DNA of 64,000 nt from Nonomuraea coxensis DSM 45129 (GCF_019397265.1 NZ_CP068985.1:3142501-3206500), one strand, 5' to 3'; numbered from the stretch's first letter, positions 18,302 to 27,710 are shown. The notes: generated by a model from the letters alone, not told the origin. Translations and numbers: made by a program.

Positions 18302-20569
18302 GTGAACCCCGGAAGCGCGTACGAGCCGCCGACGACCCCGTACCCGTACCCTGGGCAGGACGGCGACCCCGGCGACGACCCGCCGTCCGGCCCCCAGGAC
18401 ACGCCGTACGGGCCCCGCAGCGGCTACGGGCCCCCGGACGGCTACAACCCGCAGGGCGGCGCGGGCGGGCCCTATGGCGCGCAGGCCGTGCCGCCGGCCG
18501 TGCCGCAGGCCGTGCCGCCGGCCGGCCCAGGGGCCGGAGGTCCCGGCGTACCGCCTATGAGCCCAGGGGGTGGAGGCCCCGGCGTGCTGCCGGCCCCGCC
18601 CGGCGCGGTCGCCCACCCTGGGCCACCGCCGCCTCCCGCGACGCCGCCGCACGCTCCCTACAGCCCGTCTCAAGGCGATTACGCCCCTTCCCCGGGCCCG
18701 TCCTACGCCTTACCTCCGCAGGGCGCGCCCTACGGTCCTGCTCAGGGGCCGCCTCCCGGGGCCGCCCAGGAGGGTGGGTTCCACGGGTCGCCTCCGGGCT
18801 CGCCTCCGCAAGGCCCGCCGTACTACGGGCCGCCGCCTCCTGGGACGCCCCAGCAGGGCTACCAGCCGTCGGACCCACCGCCGCCGGACGCGCAGCCCTG
18901 GCGCGAGCAACCGTGGGGCGAGCAACCGTGGGGCGAGCAGCCATGGGGCCCGCAGGCGTCCCGCCCACAGCAGCCCGGGTCCCAGGCACCCCGCCCACAG
19001 CCGTCGGGGCCGCAGGCGTCTGGTCCGTACTCGTCGGGGCCGCAGGGGTGGGACTCCCCCCAGGCAGGGGGGCAGGGGTGGGGGGCGTCGCCTCAGATGC
19101 CGCCCACGGCTCCCACCGTGCCGCAGGTGCCGTCGGCGCCCGGCCCGGGCCGGCGGCCGGGGTGGCTGATGCCGGCGCTGGCCGCCGGCGTGGTGGTGCT
19201 GGTGGCGGCCGGGGGCGTGGGCGTGTTCGTGCTCACCTCCGGCGACGGCCCCGCGGGCTCGCCGGACGCGGGCGGCCGGACGGCGGCGTCGTCCTCGGCC
19301 ACCGCCGCCGGCTCCGGCGCGAAGGGCCCTGACGTGTGCGCCATGCTGCCCAAGGAGGAGGCCGACCGCCTGGTGCCCGGCGCCACCGTCGCCAGGTCCT
19401 CCCGCGACAGCGAGTACACCGTCGACTTCGGCTGCAACTGGGTCAACCGCCGCATCTCCTTCGGCGAGTACTGGCGCAGCAGGGAGATCGACGTCAAGCT
19501 CGCGCAGTACCGCGGCGAGGGCGCCAAGACCGGCCGCACGATGGCCCAGAACTCCTACGAGGTGGAGTACCGCGGCGGCAAGTACGCCGCCACGGCGAAG
19601 CCGTCCCTCGACCCGGACGAGAAGGAGTACGTCTCCCCGCTCAAGGACGTCCCCGGCGTTGGCGAGGGCGCGTTCGCCCAGTACACGTGGCGGCGCGACA
19701 AGCTGCTGTGGTACTCGTACGGCACCGCGACCGCCCGCGTCGGCGACTTCACGATCAAGGTCAGGTTCCAGGCCGACCAGCAGAAGAAGGACGCCCGGAT
19801 CCTGTCGGCCGAGACCCGGCAGTCGATCACCGAGGAGAACGCGCTGCGCGAGGTGAGCGGCCTGGTCGCGTACTTCGCCAAGGGCGTGGCGGCCTGGCAG
19901 GCGAAGAACCCGGACGTGCTGGCCAAGGCCGACCAGCCCGCCGTCACCGCCTCACCCAGCCCGAAGGCGTCGGCCTCGCCGACCGTGCTGGCCGCGTTCC
20001 CCACGGCCTGCACGGCCGTCGGCGCGAAGGCCACCGAGCTGGTGCCGAGCCCGGCCACGCGGGCGCGCGGCCTGGAGGACGGCGGCGACAGCCAGACCGA
20101 GTGCCGCTGGCTCAACCTCGACCTGCCGGGCGACGACGCGGACACGAAGAAGATCCGCAGCGTGCTGATCACGATCCACCGTTTCAGCGACCGTACCGGC
20201 CAGACCGACGAGAGCGGCGCCAAGTCGTACTACGCCACCGAGCGCGGCGGCGACAAGAACATGGCGAGCTCGTCCCTGGGAGGCATCACCTGGGGCAAGC
20301 TGGTCGACCGTACGGACCTGGGCGACCAGGCGTACCAGCAGTTCGTGCAGACCAGGCGCAGTGACGTGGCGGCCTCCAGCGGCACGGTGCTCATGCGCAA
20401 GGGCGCGGTGGTGGTGCGCGTCGACTACTCCGGCCACCAGCGGCCGAAGGACGTGCCGACCAACTCGCCGAAGGTCCGGTTCATGTCCGAGAAGGAGGCC
20501 ATGGGCGGGGCGCTGACGATGGCCAGGGCGTTCATGGCGGAGATGACCAGGCGGCCCGTCGGGAGCTGA
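18302..20569 (+). CDS. Pro/Gly-rich single-pass membrane protein with two sensor-like domains
   Basis: 755 residues from GTG 18302 (AGGAG 6 nt upstream). Residues 1-280 are cytoplasmic, Pro/Gly/Gln/Tyr-rich and of low complexity, including three EQPWG-type repeats around 18900-18950. A single helix (about 286-308) is followed by two extracytoplasmic copies of the domain seen in the two kinases: domain 1 DVCAML...GCNW...VPGVGEGAF and domain 2 TACTAV...ECRW...LGDQAY. There is no kinase domain. It probably works with the two kinases upstream, as a substrate, co-receptor or ligand trap; that is inference. Confidence 0.85.
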   Translation: MNPGSAYEPPTTPYPYPGQDGDPGDDPPSGPQDTPYGPRSGYGPPDGYNPQGGAGGPYGAQAVPPAVPQAVPPAGPGAGGPGVPPMSPGGGGPGVLPAPPGAVAHPGPPPPPATPPHAPYSPSQGDYAPSPGPSYALPPQGAPYGPAQGPPPGAAQEGGFHGSPPGSPPQGPPYYGPPPPGTPQQGYQPSDPPPPDAQPWREQPWGEQPWGEQPWGPQASRPQQPGSQAPRPQPSGPQASGPYSSGPQGWDSPQAGGQGWGASPQMPPTAPTVPQVPSAPGPGRRPGWLMPALAAGVVVLVAAGGVGVFVLTSGDGPAGSPDAGGRTAASSSATAAGSGAKGPDVCAMLPKEEADRLVPGATVARSSRDSEYTVDFGCNWVNRRISFGEYWRSREIDVKLAQYRGEGAKTGRTMAQNSYEVEYRGGKYAATAKPSLDPDEKEYVSPLKDVPGVGEGAFAQYTWRRDKLLWYSYGTATARVGDFTIKVRFQADQQKKDARILSAETRQSITEENALREVSGLVAYFAKGVAAWQAKNPDVLAKADQPAVTASPSPKASASPTVLAAFPTACTAVGAKATELVPSPATRARGLEDGGDSQTECRWLNLDLPGDDADTKKIRSVLITIHRFSDRTGQTDESGAKSYYATERGGDKNMASSSLGGITWGKLVDRTDLGDQAYQQFVQTRRSDVAASSGTVLMRKGAVVVRVDYSGHQRPKDVPTNSPKVRFMSEKEAMGGALTMARAFMAEMTRRPVGS

Positions 20570-20578
20570 AGGCCGCGG

Positions 20579-23500
20579 TCAGGCGGGGGCGTCGCGCAGG
20601 CGTTCGACCCGTACGCCGCGCAGCAGCAGCTCCGACACCACCGCCGCGGCCACGAGGCTGACCAGCAGGGCGGCGCCCACGACGAGCGCGACGGGCGCCG
20701 CCGCCACGTCGTGCGGCAGCGGCGGCGTCACCGGCGCGGCGGCGAACTGCGGGATGCGGCCGAGCGCCGCCCAGGCCGCGAGCAGTCCGGCCGCCAGCCC
20801 GGCGAGCGTGCCGGCGGCCACCGTGATCACCTGCTCCAGCAGGAGCGAGACCCGCAGCGCGGCCGCCCGGGCGCCCGCCGCCTCCAGCGCGGCCAGCTCG
20901 TAGCCGCGTCTCCTGGCCGCCGTGTGCAGGGCGAGGACGGTCCGCCCGAGCGCGAGCGCGGCGGCGGCGAGCGCGGAGACCAGCAGCAGCAACAGCGCCA
21001 GCCCCGGCCCCTGACCGGCGAAGGACGCGGTCAGCTCCGCCACGGTCCGCCGCGACACGACCGACAGGCCCTGGCGCTCCAGCTCGCGTTCCAGCGCGGC
21101 GGTGTCGGACAGCCGGGTCCACACCTGGTGGACGGCCTTCTCGTGCACCCCGTACGCGATCCTGTCGGCCTGCTCCAGGTCCATCAGGACGCCCGCCTCG
21201 GTCAACCCCGGCGCGGCGGCGGAGGTGACGGCGGCGCGGACCGGCGTGGCGTAGCCGCTGTCCAGGCCCGGCACCGCCTTCCTGCCGACGGGACCGACGA
21301 CGACGGCGGCCGGCTCCGGCGCGTACGTGTCCGGGCGCAGCGTCTGGTTGCCGTTGTCGGTGACGGCGAAGGTGCCGTCGCGCGCGTCCGGGTCCTCGTC
21401 CACCCGCCAGGCGGGCAGCTCCAGCGACCGCCAGCGGCCCTGCTCGCGCACGTCCAGCCCGGCGACGGTCACCCGTACGTAGGCGGGCCGCTCGTACTCG
21501 GGCGGCGGCACCGGCTCCCCGCGCAGGGCGCGCAGCTCGCACGCCGCGCGCTCGCAGGCGGGCGGCAGGTTCCACGCGGGCGTGCCGGACGTGCCGGACA
21601 GCTCGCCGAGCGGGAGCTGGGCAGGCCGCAGCGTGCCCGGCACGCGGAGCACCGCCGACAGCCGGATCCGCCAGCCCTCCGGCGGCAGGTCGTGCTGGAG
21701 CCGGACGCGGAAGCGGTCGCCGCGCACCCACACGCGCGGCGTCCGCGGCGTCTCCAGCGCGGCGGCGGCCCGCTCCAGCGACGTGCCCCCGGCCAGCGAG
21801 GGACGCCAGGCCGCGCCGATGGCGGCCAGCCGCGCGGGATCGGCGGCGACCAGTTGCGGCGGCCCCGGCACGGTGATCACGGGCGCGGCGGTCCGCCCGC
21901 CCGGATCGGCGGCGGTCACGGCGGCGATCAGCTCGCGCGGCTCGACCGGCCGCACGGTGATCGCGGTGACCGCCCCGTTGTGGAACCTGGCCGTCTCGGC
22001 GTAGTCGCCCGACGTGGCGCTCCACGCCGACACCGCGAACGTGGCCAGCCCGAACGCCGCCCCCAGCACCACCACGCTGCCCGCCGTGACCGGCCCCCGC
22101 GCCACCTGCCGCAGCGCCAGGAACGGCCCGAGCCCGCCCCGCCTGCGGGTGACCCCGAACAGCCGCCGGGTGAGCACGGGCAGCGCCCGCCCGGCCAGCA
22201 GCGCCACGCCGAGCGCGATCAGCCCCGGCACCGCCAGCGCGCTCGAACCGCGTCCGGACACGTCGGTGAGCACGCCGGTGGCCAGCAGTTCGACCAGCCC
22301 CAGCGCGGTGATCGCGAGGACCACGGCGTCCAGCACCCAGCCGCGCGCCGAGCGGCGCGGGGTGCGCCGCCACTCCTCGGTGACCGGCCGGGTGGCCACC
22401 CGCCACGCGACCGGCGCGGCGGCCAGCAGCCCGCCCAGCATGGCCGCCACCCCGGCCAGCGCGGCCTCGGGCGGGAAGGACGCCGGGATGCCGGGCGGCA
22501 GCAGCGCGCCGATCATGGCGCCCGCGGCGAGGTGCCCGGCGAGCAGCCCGAGCGGCACCGCGGCGGCCAGCAGCAGCAGCGGCTCGGCCAGCGCGAACAG
22601 CCACACCCGCGCCCTGCGCAGGCCGCGCAGCCGGGCCAGCGCGATCTCCGGGCCGCGGGCGCGTACGAGATCGCCGACGGTCTGGAAGAGCAGCATCCAG
22701 CCGAGCCCGACGAGCTGGGCGATCACCAGGAGCGTCGGGACGCCGAGCGCGCCGGCGTTGTCGGTCATGACCTTGAGCGTGTCGGCCAGCCGGGAGTAGA
22801 CGATGACGCGGCTGTCGCGGCCCGCCGCCTCGGCCGCGGCCTGCATGGCGGTCAGCCGGTCCAGGTCGGCGCCGTCGAAGCGGGCGGGATCGATGCCGAT
22901 GACCGCGTAGTCGGTCCAGCCGCCCGACGCGGCGGTGGAGCCGATGGCGACGCCGGAGCTGACGATGTACGTCTCAAGCCGGGTCTCCGGCACCGTGAAC
23001 AGCGCGTCGGCCTTGTCCTGGCTCGCCTCGCCGGTGGGGGAGAACAGCGTCCGCCCGAACCAGAACGGGTCGGCCGCCGAGCCGGGCCGGTAGAGGCCGA
23101 CGACGGTCAGCGGCGCGGACTCGCGTCCGGTGGTGCCGGGGCCGCTCTTCATGACCGTGGTCAGCTCGACGGTGTCATCCACCGCGAACCCGGTCGCCTG
23201 GCTCGCCATCACCTCGCCGCCGGCGCGCGGGCAGCGGCCCTCCACGAGTGTCAGGTGCGCGCACTGCCCGTCCTGCCACACCAGCGAGAACGAGCGCTCG
23301 TCGTCGCGCCGGCCGCTGGTGAGTTCGATGCCGTGGATCGGCGGCGTGGTGAAGTCCGCGCCCGCCGTGAACGCGGCCACCTTGGCCTCGATGTCGCCCT
23401 CGGTCGTGGTGTAGCGCCAGCCGCGGCCCTCGACCGGGGCCGCCGCGAGCGCCTCGCGAGCGATGGTGGTGCGGGCGGCGGCGGCGTAGATCGGGCCGAC

Positions 23501-23584
23501 GGCCGCCGAGGCGATCGGCACGACCGCGATGAGCAGCACGACCAGCGAGAGCGTGCGGCGTTCCCAGAGACCGCGCAGGATCAC
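20579..23584 (-). CDS. FtsX-like ABC transporter permease
   Basis: 1001 residues, from a GTG that overlaps the stop of the ATPase gene upstream. An N-terminal helix (about 12-33) and large extracytoplasmic domain are followed by helix groups (about 280-460 and 850-985) in the MacB/FtsX layout of two core permease units in one chain. Residues 330-430 and 880-970 carry the hydrophobic core segments. Such systems move lipids, lipoproteins or peptides, or transmit force across the membrane. The substrate is unknown. Confidence 0.88.
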   Translation of the reverse strand: MILRGLWERRTLSLVVLLIAVVPIASAAVGPIYAAAARTTIAREALAAAPVEGRGWRYTTTEGDIEAKVAAFTAGADFTTPPIHGIELTSGRRDDERSFSLVWQDGQCAHLTLVEGRCPRAGGEVMASQATGFAVDDTVELTTVMKSGPGTTGRESAPLTVVGLYRPGSAADPFWFGRTLFSPTGEASQDKADALFTVPETRLETYIVSSGVAIGSTAASGGWTDYAVIGIDPARFDGADLDRLTAMQAAAEAAGRDSRVIVYSRLADTLKVMTDNAGALGVPTLLVIAQLVGLGWMLLFQTVGDLVRARGPEIALARLRGLRRARVWLFALAEPLLLLAAAVPLGLLAGHLAAGAMIGALLPPGIPASFPPEAALAGVAAMLGGLLAAAPVAWRVATRPVTEEWRRTPRRSARGWVLDAVVLAITALGLVELLATGVLTDVSGRGSSALAVPGLIALGVALLAGRALPVLTRRLFGVTRRRGGLGPFLALRQVARGPVTAGSVVVLGAAFGLATFAVSAWSATSGDYAETARFHNGAVTAITVRPVEPRELIAAVTAADPGGRTAAPVITVPGPPQLVAADPARLAAIGAAWRPSLAGGTSLERAAAALETPRTPRVWVRGDRFRVRLQHDLPPEGWRIRLSAVLRVPGTLRPAQLPLGELSGTSGTPAWNLPPACERAACELRALRGEPVPPPEYERPAYVRVTVAGLDVREQGRWRSLELPAWRVDEDPDARDGTFAVTDNGNQTLRPDTYAPEPAAVVVGPVGRKAVPGLDSGYATPVRAAVTSAAAPGLTEAGVLMDLEQADRIAYGVHEKAVHQVWTRLSDTAALERELERQGLSVVSRRTVAELTASFAGQGPGLALLLLLVSALAAAALALGRTVLALHTAARRRGYELAALEAAGARAAALRVSLLLEQVITVAAGTLAGLAAGLLAAWAALGRIPQFAAAPVTPPLPHDVAAAPVALVVGAALLVSLVAAAVVSELLLRGVRVERLRDAPA

Positions 23585-24390
23585 GGTTCGGCCCTCCGCA
23601 GCGCGATGCCGTCCTGGAGCTCCTCGATCCTCGCCATGGAGCCGGGCGGGAGCAGATGGTGGTATTCGGGCGGCACCTGCACGGCGCCCTCCCTGCCGAC
23701 GACCACGAAGTCCTCGCCGCGCCGGCCCTCCGCGCCGACCCGGCCGTCCCTGATCGTCACGGTACGGTCCAGCGCCTCACCCACGGCGGGGTCGTGGGTG
23801 ACGACGACGGCGGTCGTGCCGTCGGCGGCGGCGTCCCGGACGAGCTCGATCACCCGCCGCCCGGACTCCTCGTCGAGCTGGCTGGTGGGCTCGTCGGCGA
23901 GCAGCAGTCTGGGGGCGTTGGCGAGCGCCACGGCCAGCGCGAGGCGCTGCTGCTCGCCGCCCGACATCCGCCCGGCGGGGCGGTCGGCCGCGTCGGCCAG
24001 GCCGACCCGGCCCAGCAGCTCGCGCGCCCGCCGCCGGTCGCGGCGGACGGCGCGCTGGGCGAAGGCGACGTTCTGGGCGGCGGACAGGTGGCCGATGAGG
24101 TTGCGCGCCGGGTTCTGCAGCACCATGCCGATGTGCGTGGCCCGCAGCCGGTCCAGCCTGCGCTGGTCGAGCCTGCCGAGGTCCGCGCCGTCCAGCCACA
24201 GGCGGCCCGCGCTCGGCCGCAGCAGCCCGGCCAGCAGCCACAGCAGGGTCGACTTGCCCGCGCCCGACGGCCCGAGCAGCGCGACCGTCTCGCCCGCGGC
24301 GATCGTCAGGTCCACGTCGCGCAGCGCGACGACCTCGACGTCCTGCGCCCGGTAGATCTGTACGACGCCGTCGCACCTGACGAGGCTCAC
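23581..24390 (-). CDS. ABC transporter ATP-binding protein (second of pair)
   Basis: 269 residues. Walker A GPSGAGKST, Q-loop near residues 87-92, signature MSGGEQQRLALA, Walker B LLLADEPTS and switch His in VVTHDP. MacB/LolD-like class. GTGA overlaps at both ends couple it to the other ATPase upstream and the permease downstream. The roughly 40-residue tail beyond the core domain is unusual for the class. Confidence 0.92.
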   Translation of the reverse strand: MSLVRCDGVVQIYRAQDVEVVALRDVDLTIAAGETVALLGPSGAGKSTLLWLLAGLLRPSAGRLWLDGADLGRLDQRRLDRLRATHIGMVLQNPARNLIGHLSAAQNVAFAQRAVRRDRRRARELLGRVGLADAADRPAGRMSGGEQQRLALAVALANAPRLLLADEPTSQLDEESGRRVIELVRDAAADGTTAVVVTHDPAVGEALDRTVTIRDGRVGAEGRRGEDFVVVGREGAVQVPPEYHHLLPPGSMARIEELQDGIALRRAEP

Positions 24391-25052
24391 CGGCTCCTCC
24401 TCGCCCGCCGGGAGGCGGCCAGCGCCCGCAGCTCGACCACCCGGTCGCAGCGTTCGGCCACCTCAGGGTCGTGGGTGGCCAGCACCAGCGTGGTGCCCCG
24501 CGCGGCGATCGCGAGCAGCTCGTCCAGGACGAGGGCGCGGTGTGTGGCGTCCTGCTCGGCCGTGGGCTCGTCGGCCAGCAGCACCCGGGGCCGCAGCGCC
24601 AGCGCCCGCGCCACCGCCACGCGCTGCTGCTGGCCTCCGGACAGCTCCTCGACCAGATGGTCGGCGAACCGCGCCACCCGCAGCCGGTCCAGCGCCTCCG
24701 CCGCCAGCCGCATCGCCTCGCGCGGGGGGCGGCCGGCCGCCCGTAGCGCGACCTCGACGTTCTCGGCGGCCGTGAGCAGGCTCAGCAGCCCGTACGACTG
24801 GAAGACGAGCGCGAGCCCGGCCCGCAGCTCGGGCTGCTCGTCCAGCGGCACGCCGCCGACCAGCACCCGGCCGGCGGCGGGGGGCAGGAGGCCGGCCAGC
24901 GTGGTGAGCAGCGTCGTCTTCCCGGAGCCTGACGGGCCCATCAGCGCTACGCGCTCGCCCGGCTCGAACTCCAGGGTGAGATCCTCGACGATCGTCCGCC
25001 CGCCTGCCTGGCAGCTCAGGGCGCGGCAGGCGAGCGCGGGTCCTGGCGCCAT
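24387..25052 (-). CDS. ABC transporter ATP-binding protein (first of pair)
   Basis: 221 residues from ATG 25052, with AGGAG 11 nt upstream; a GTG at 25088 is the longer alternative. Walker A GPSGSGKTT, signature LSGGQQQRVAVA, Walker B VLLADEPTA and switch LATHDP are intact. It is the first gene of a three-gene exporter operon. With two different ATPases for one fused permease, a heterodimeric motor is likely. Confidence 0.92.
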   Translation of the reverse strand: MAPGPALACRALSCQAGGRTIVEDLTLEFEPGERVALMGPSGSGKTTLLTTLAGLLPPAAGRVLVGGVPLDEQPELRAGLALVFQSYGLLSLLTAAENVEVALRAAGRPPREAMRLAAEALDRLRVARFADHLVEELSGGQQQRVAVARALALRPRVLLADEPTAEQDATHRALVLDELLAIAARGTTLVLATHDPEVAERCDRVVELRALAASRRARRSR

Positions 25053-25101
25053 TCGCGGATCATCTCCTGACCGATGATCTGCCGTCAACGGTTAATACGG
25101 C

Positions 25102-25116
25102 TGCAACTCGGTTGCA
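25102..25116. promoter_or_regulatory. Inverted repeat upstream of the ABC exporter operon
   Basis: TGCAAC and GTTGCA, exact complements with a 3-nt spacer, lie 50-65 nt before the first ATPase start and next to a TATTAA (minus strand, 25092-25097) that could be its -10. It could be an operator for a TetR/PadR/GntR-type repressor encoded elsewhere. Confidence 0.35.
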
Positions 25117-25200
25117 AGTGGGCCAAATACCGTTATGTCTGCAGGCTTTGAGCCGCGGGACCTGATTTGCCCACTACAGGGGCATGGGCAAACGACGAGG

Positions 25201-26880
25201 TCACGCGGCTCTCCCTTTTCCCCCTGAGGCAGGCTCGCCCGCCGGCCTGGTCAGGAACGGCTCCAGCAGGCCCGGGACCGCCCGCGCGGCCAGGTCGAGC
25301 CCGTCGCCGCGGCCCACGTCCAGGACCTCGTAGTGGCCGTCGCCCGCGGCGGTGGCGGCCGAGACCGTCACCAGGCCGGCCCGCCGCTGGAAGAACGACT
25401 CGGTGATCGTCCAGCCCGAGATGCCCGCCCGCTCCAGCGCGACCGTACGCCGGACCACCGCCCCGTGCCGGGTGATCAGGTGCCGCCCGGCGAGGGCGTG
25501 CCCGAGGCTGCGCGCCCCGGTCACGGCGCCCCACCACGCGACCGGCGCCGCCACGGCCGGCACCGCCCACGCCCAGGCCGACGGCCACGGCAGAGACCAG
25601 GACACCACCCCCGCCACGGCGGCCGGCACCGCCACGGCCACGGCCGCGCGCACGACCCGCCGCCGCCGCGCGGCGGGCGGATGCCGTACCAGCCCGGCCT
25701 CCCCGCCGTCCCTCCCCGCGATGGCGCCGGCCAGGCCCCAGGCCAGGAGACGAGGAAGGGGCGGGGCGAGCGCGCCGACGTCCTCGGTCCCGCCGTCGGC
25801 GGCCGTGCCGAGGCCGGTGGCGATCGCCTTGACGCGGGCCCCGCCGCCCAGCCGGAGCAGCAGCGGCTCGCTGACCTCCACGCCGCGCAGCCGCCGCTCC
25901 TCCAGCGTCAGCGAGCGGGCGGTGAGCAGGCCGCGCCGCAGCCGGAGCCGTCCGGGCTCGCGGTCGAGCCGGTAGCGCCCCCACGACTCGGCGAACAGCA
26001 GCACCGCCCCCAGCGCGCCCGCGACGAGGTTCGCGGCCAGCAGCAGCGCGGCGGCGGGCAGCGGGTGGCCGGCCACCCACTCCCACACCGGCCCGGCCGC
26101 CCGCTCGGCCAGGTCCTCCAGCCCCAGCCGCTCCGCCGCCTGGTACGCCACGCCCAGCACCGTCACCGCGCCGGTGAAGGTCCACACCGTCAGCGGCGCG
26201 TAGCGGATCCACGACCACCGCAGCTCGGCCAGCGGCGCGTCGCGGCCCGGCTGCTCGTCCGCCGCCGCGCCGCGCAGCAGCGTACGGCGCAGCGTCTCGG
26301 CGTCCCCCCTGGTCAGCGGGTCCAGCGTCAGCTCGTCGCCGTCGGCCGCGCGCTCGCCGGTGCCGACCTTCACCACGGTCAGCCCGAGCATCCGCAGCAC
26401 CGGGTCGGCCCGCAGGTCCACGCTCCGCACCCGGTCGCGCGGGATCGCGCGGGCCCGCCGCACCGCGATGCCGGTGCGCAGCTCCAGCCGTTCGCCGGTC
26501 AGCCGCCAGCGCGTGGACCTGAGCCGGGCCACGTCGTACGCCGCCACGCCCCCCACGATGAGCACCGCCGCCGCCGCACACGCCACGGCCAGCCCCCAGA
26601 CCGGCCACCCGGCTCCGGTGAACAGGCGCACCAGCCCGATCACGGCGGGTGCGACGAGCGCCAGCGACTTGACCGCCGACGCCACGACCGACCGCCCGGC
26701 CGGCGCCCGCCAGCCGGATTCCTCCCCTGCGCGCCCGGCCCCTGCGCGCCCGGCCCCTGCGCGCCCGGCCCCTGCGCGCCCGGTCCCTGCGCGCCCGGCC
26801 CCTGCGCGCCCGGTCCCTGCGCGCCCGGTCCCTGTGTGCCCGGGGGGCGCCTGCCGCCCGGTCTCGCCCGCGGCGGTCAC
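25201..26880 (-). CDS. PH-domain (YdbT-like) membrane protein
   Basis: 559 residues from the GTG that overlaps the upstream gene stop. Residues about 10-50 are a low-complexity run of 5-residue units (GAGRA/GTGRA). Membrane helix pairs then alternate with bacterial PH (bPH2, DUF304) domains, e.g. the stretch with LRSTRWRLTGERLELRTG and the later GHALAGRHLITRHGAVVRR. YdbS/YdbT-type pairs affect envelope stress and antibiotic tolerance in Bacillus; the molecular role is unknown. Last gene of a three-gene operon. Confidence 0.85.
   Translation of the reverse strand: MTAAGETGRQAPPGHTGTGRAGTGRAGAGRAGTGRAGAGRAGAGRAGAGRAGEESGWRAPAGRSVVASAVKSLALVAPAVIGLVRLFTGAGWPVWGLAVACAAAAVLIVGGVAAYDVARLRSTRWRLTGERLELRTGIAVRRARAIPRDRVRSVDLRADPVLRMLGLTVVKVGTGERAADGDELTLDPLTRGDAETLRRTLLRGAAADEQPGRDAPLAELRWSWIRYAPLTVWTFTGAVTVLGVAYQAAERLGLEDLAERAAGPVWEWVAGHPLPAAALLLAANLVAGALGAVLLFAESWGRYRLDREPGRLRLRRGLLTARSLTLEERRLRGVEVSEPLLLRLGGGARVKAIATGLGTAADGGTEDVGALAPPLPRLLAWGLAGAIAGRDGGEAGLVRHPPAARRRRVVRAAVAVAVPAAVAGVVSWSLPWPSAWAWAVPAVAAPVAWWGAVTGARSLGHALAGRHLITRHGAVVRRTVALERAGISGWTITESFFQRRAGLVTVSAATAAGDGHYEVLDVGRGDGLDLAARAVPGLLEPFLTRPAGEPASGGKGRAA
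26726..26845. repeat. 15-bp tandem repeat, eight units
   Basis: Seven near-identical units of CCTGCGCGCCCGGYC plus one decayed unit (26831-26845). Each encodes five residues (G-A/T-G-R-A) on the minus strand, so changes in copy number keep the frame of the PH-domain gene. Confidence 0.95.
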
Positions 26881-27368
26881 GTCGCGTCCCCTGGAGTGGC
26901 CTGGGTGCGGGCCGTCAGGCGTTCGGCCAGGTCGGCGGCGAGCCGGTGGTCGAGGGCCGCGATGGTGATCGCGCCCGCCGACGAGGCCGTGGTCACCGTG
27001 ACGTCCGCCAGCCCGAACAACCGCTGCACCGGCCCCCGCGCGGTGTCGATCCGCTGGACGCGAGACATGGGCGCCACCTGCCAGGTGTGCGTCAGCCATC
27101 CCTTGCGGGTGTAGACGGCGTCGTCGGTGACCTCCCACCGCTCGACCCGGTAGGACGCCCGTGGCGCGGCGACCGCCAGCGCCAGGCAGCCCGCCCCGAA
27201 CGCCGCCACGACCACGCCCAGCCACACCGGCCGGTCGGTGAGCGTCCAGTACGCCCAGCCCGCCGCCGCGGTCACCGGCACCATGAGGACGAGCCACTGC
27301 GCCGTCCACCACGCGACCGCCCGCGGATCGGCCCGGTTGCGCGGCGGGCGCATCGACGTCCCCGTCAT
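26877..27368 (-). CDS. PH-domain (YdbS-like) membrane protein
   Basis: 163 residues from ATG 27368, preceded by AGGAGG at 4-5 nt. Two membrane helices (about 20-60) are followed by one bPH2 domain (YRVERWEVTDDAVYTRKG, then QRIDTARGPVQRLFGLADVTVTTA), the standard YdbS layout. It is coupled at both ends: its ATG overlaps the stop of the small gene upstream, and its stop overlaps the YdbT-like start. The two PH proteins probably form one membrane complex. Confidence 0.88.
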   Translation of the reverse strand: MTGTSMRPPRNRADPRAVAWWTAQWLVLMVPVTAAAGWAYWTLTDRPVWLGVVVAAFGAGCLALAVAAPRASYRVERWEVTDDAVYTRKGWLTHTWQVAPMSRVQRIDTARGPVQRLFGLADVTVTTASSAGAITIAALDHRLAADLAERLTARTQATPGDAT

Positions 27369-27592
27369 CCGCCCTCCTTCTCGTCCCGCGTCCGTGACAC
27401 CGTGTCCGCGACGGCGAGCAGCACGAAGCCGAGCACGCCGATCACGATGGCCGCGAACACCTCGTGCCCGCGCAGGAACCCCAGATGGTTGACCACGAGC
27501 AGCCGCTCGGTCCACGGCCACAGGCCGAGCAGCGAGTTGCCCAGCCCGGCCGCGCCCTGCAGGAGCAGCAGCCAGCCGGGCACCGTCAGCAT
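27365..27592 (-). CDS. Small two-helix membrane protein
   Basis: 75 residues from ATG 27592; GTG 27601 would add three. Two hydrophobic stretches (about 3-22 and 44-65) and a charged C-tail. It overlaps the YdbS-like gene by ATGA and leads the operon. I do not recognise a family. The divergent two-component genes begin 119 nt away. Confidence 0.65.
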   Translation of the reverse strand: MLTVPGWLLLLQGAAGLGNSLLGLWPWTERLLVVNHLGFLRGHEVFAAIVIGVLGFVLLAVADTVSRTRDEKEGG

Positions 27593-27696
27593 CGTTCTCA
27601 CGGGACAAGGCTCGCCCGCCGGCCGCCGGGCCCGCATCGTCCGCAGGTCTCGCGAGCATCGACTTTGGTCGCTACCGCCGCGACCTCGGCAGGGCC

Positions 27697-27702
27697 TAGC
27701 CT
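27697..27702 (+). promoter_or_regulatory. -10 element of the two-component operon
   Basis: TAGCCT, 8 nt before GTG 27711; it favours that GTG over ATG 27705 as a leaderless start. Confidence 0.4.
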
Positions 27703-27710
27703 CGATGAAC

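Noticed and set aside
20711..24355. 1214-codon plus-strand open frame
   Set aside because: Runs antisense through the FtsX permease and an ATPase gene with clear Walker motifs; a GC artefact.
26726..26845. CRISPR-like array
   Set aside because: Units are 15 bp and contiguous with no spacers, inside a coding frame: a minisatellite.
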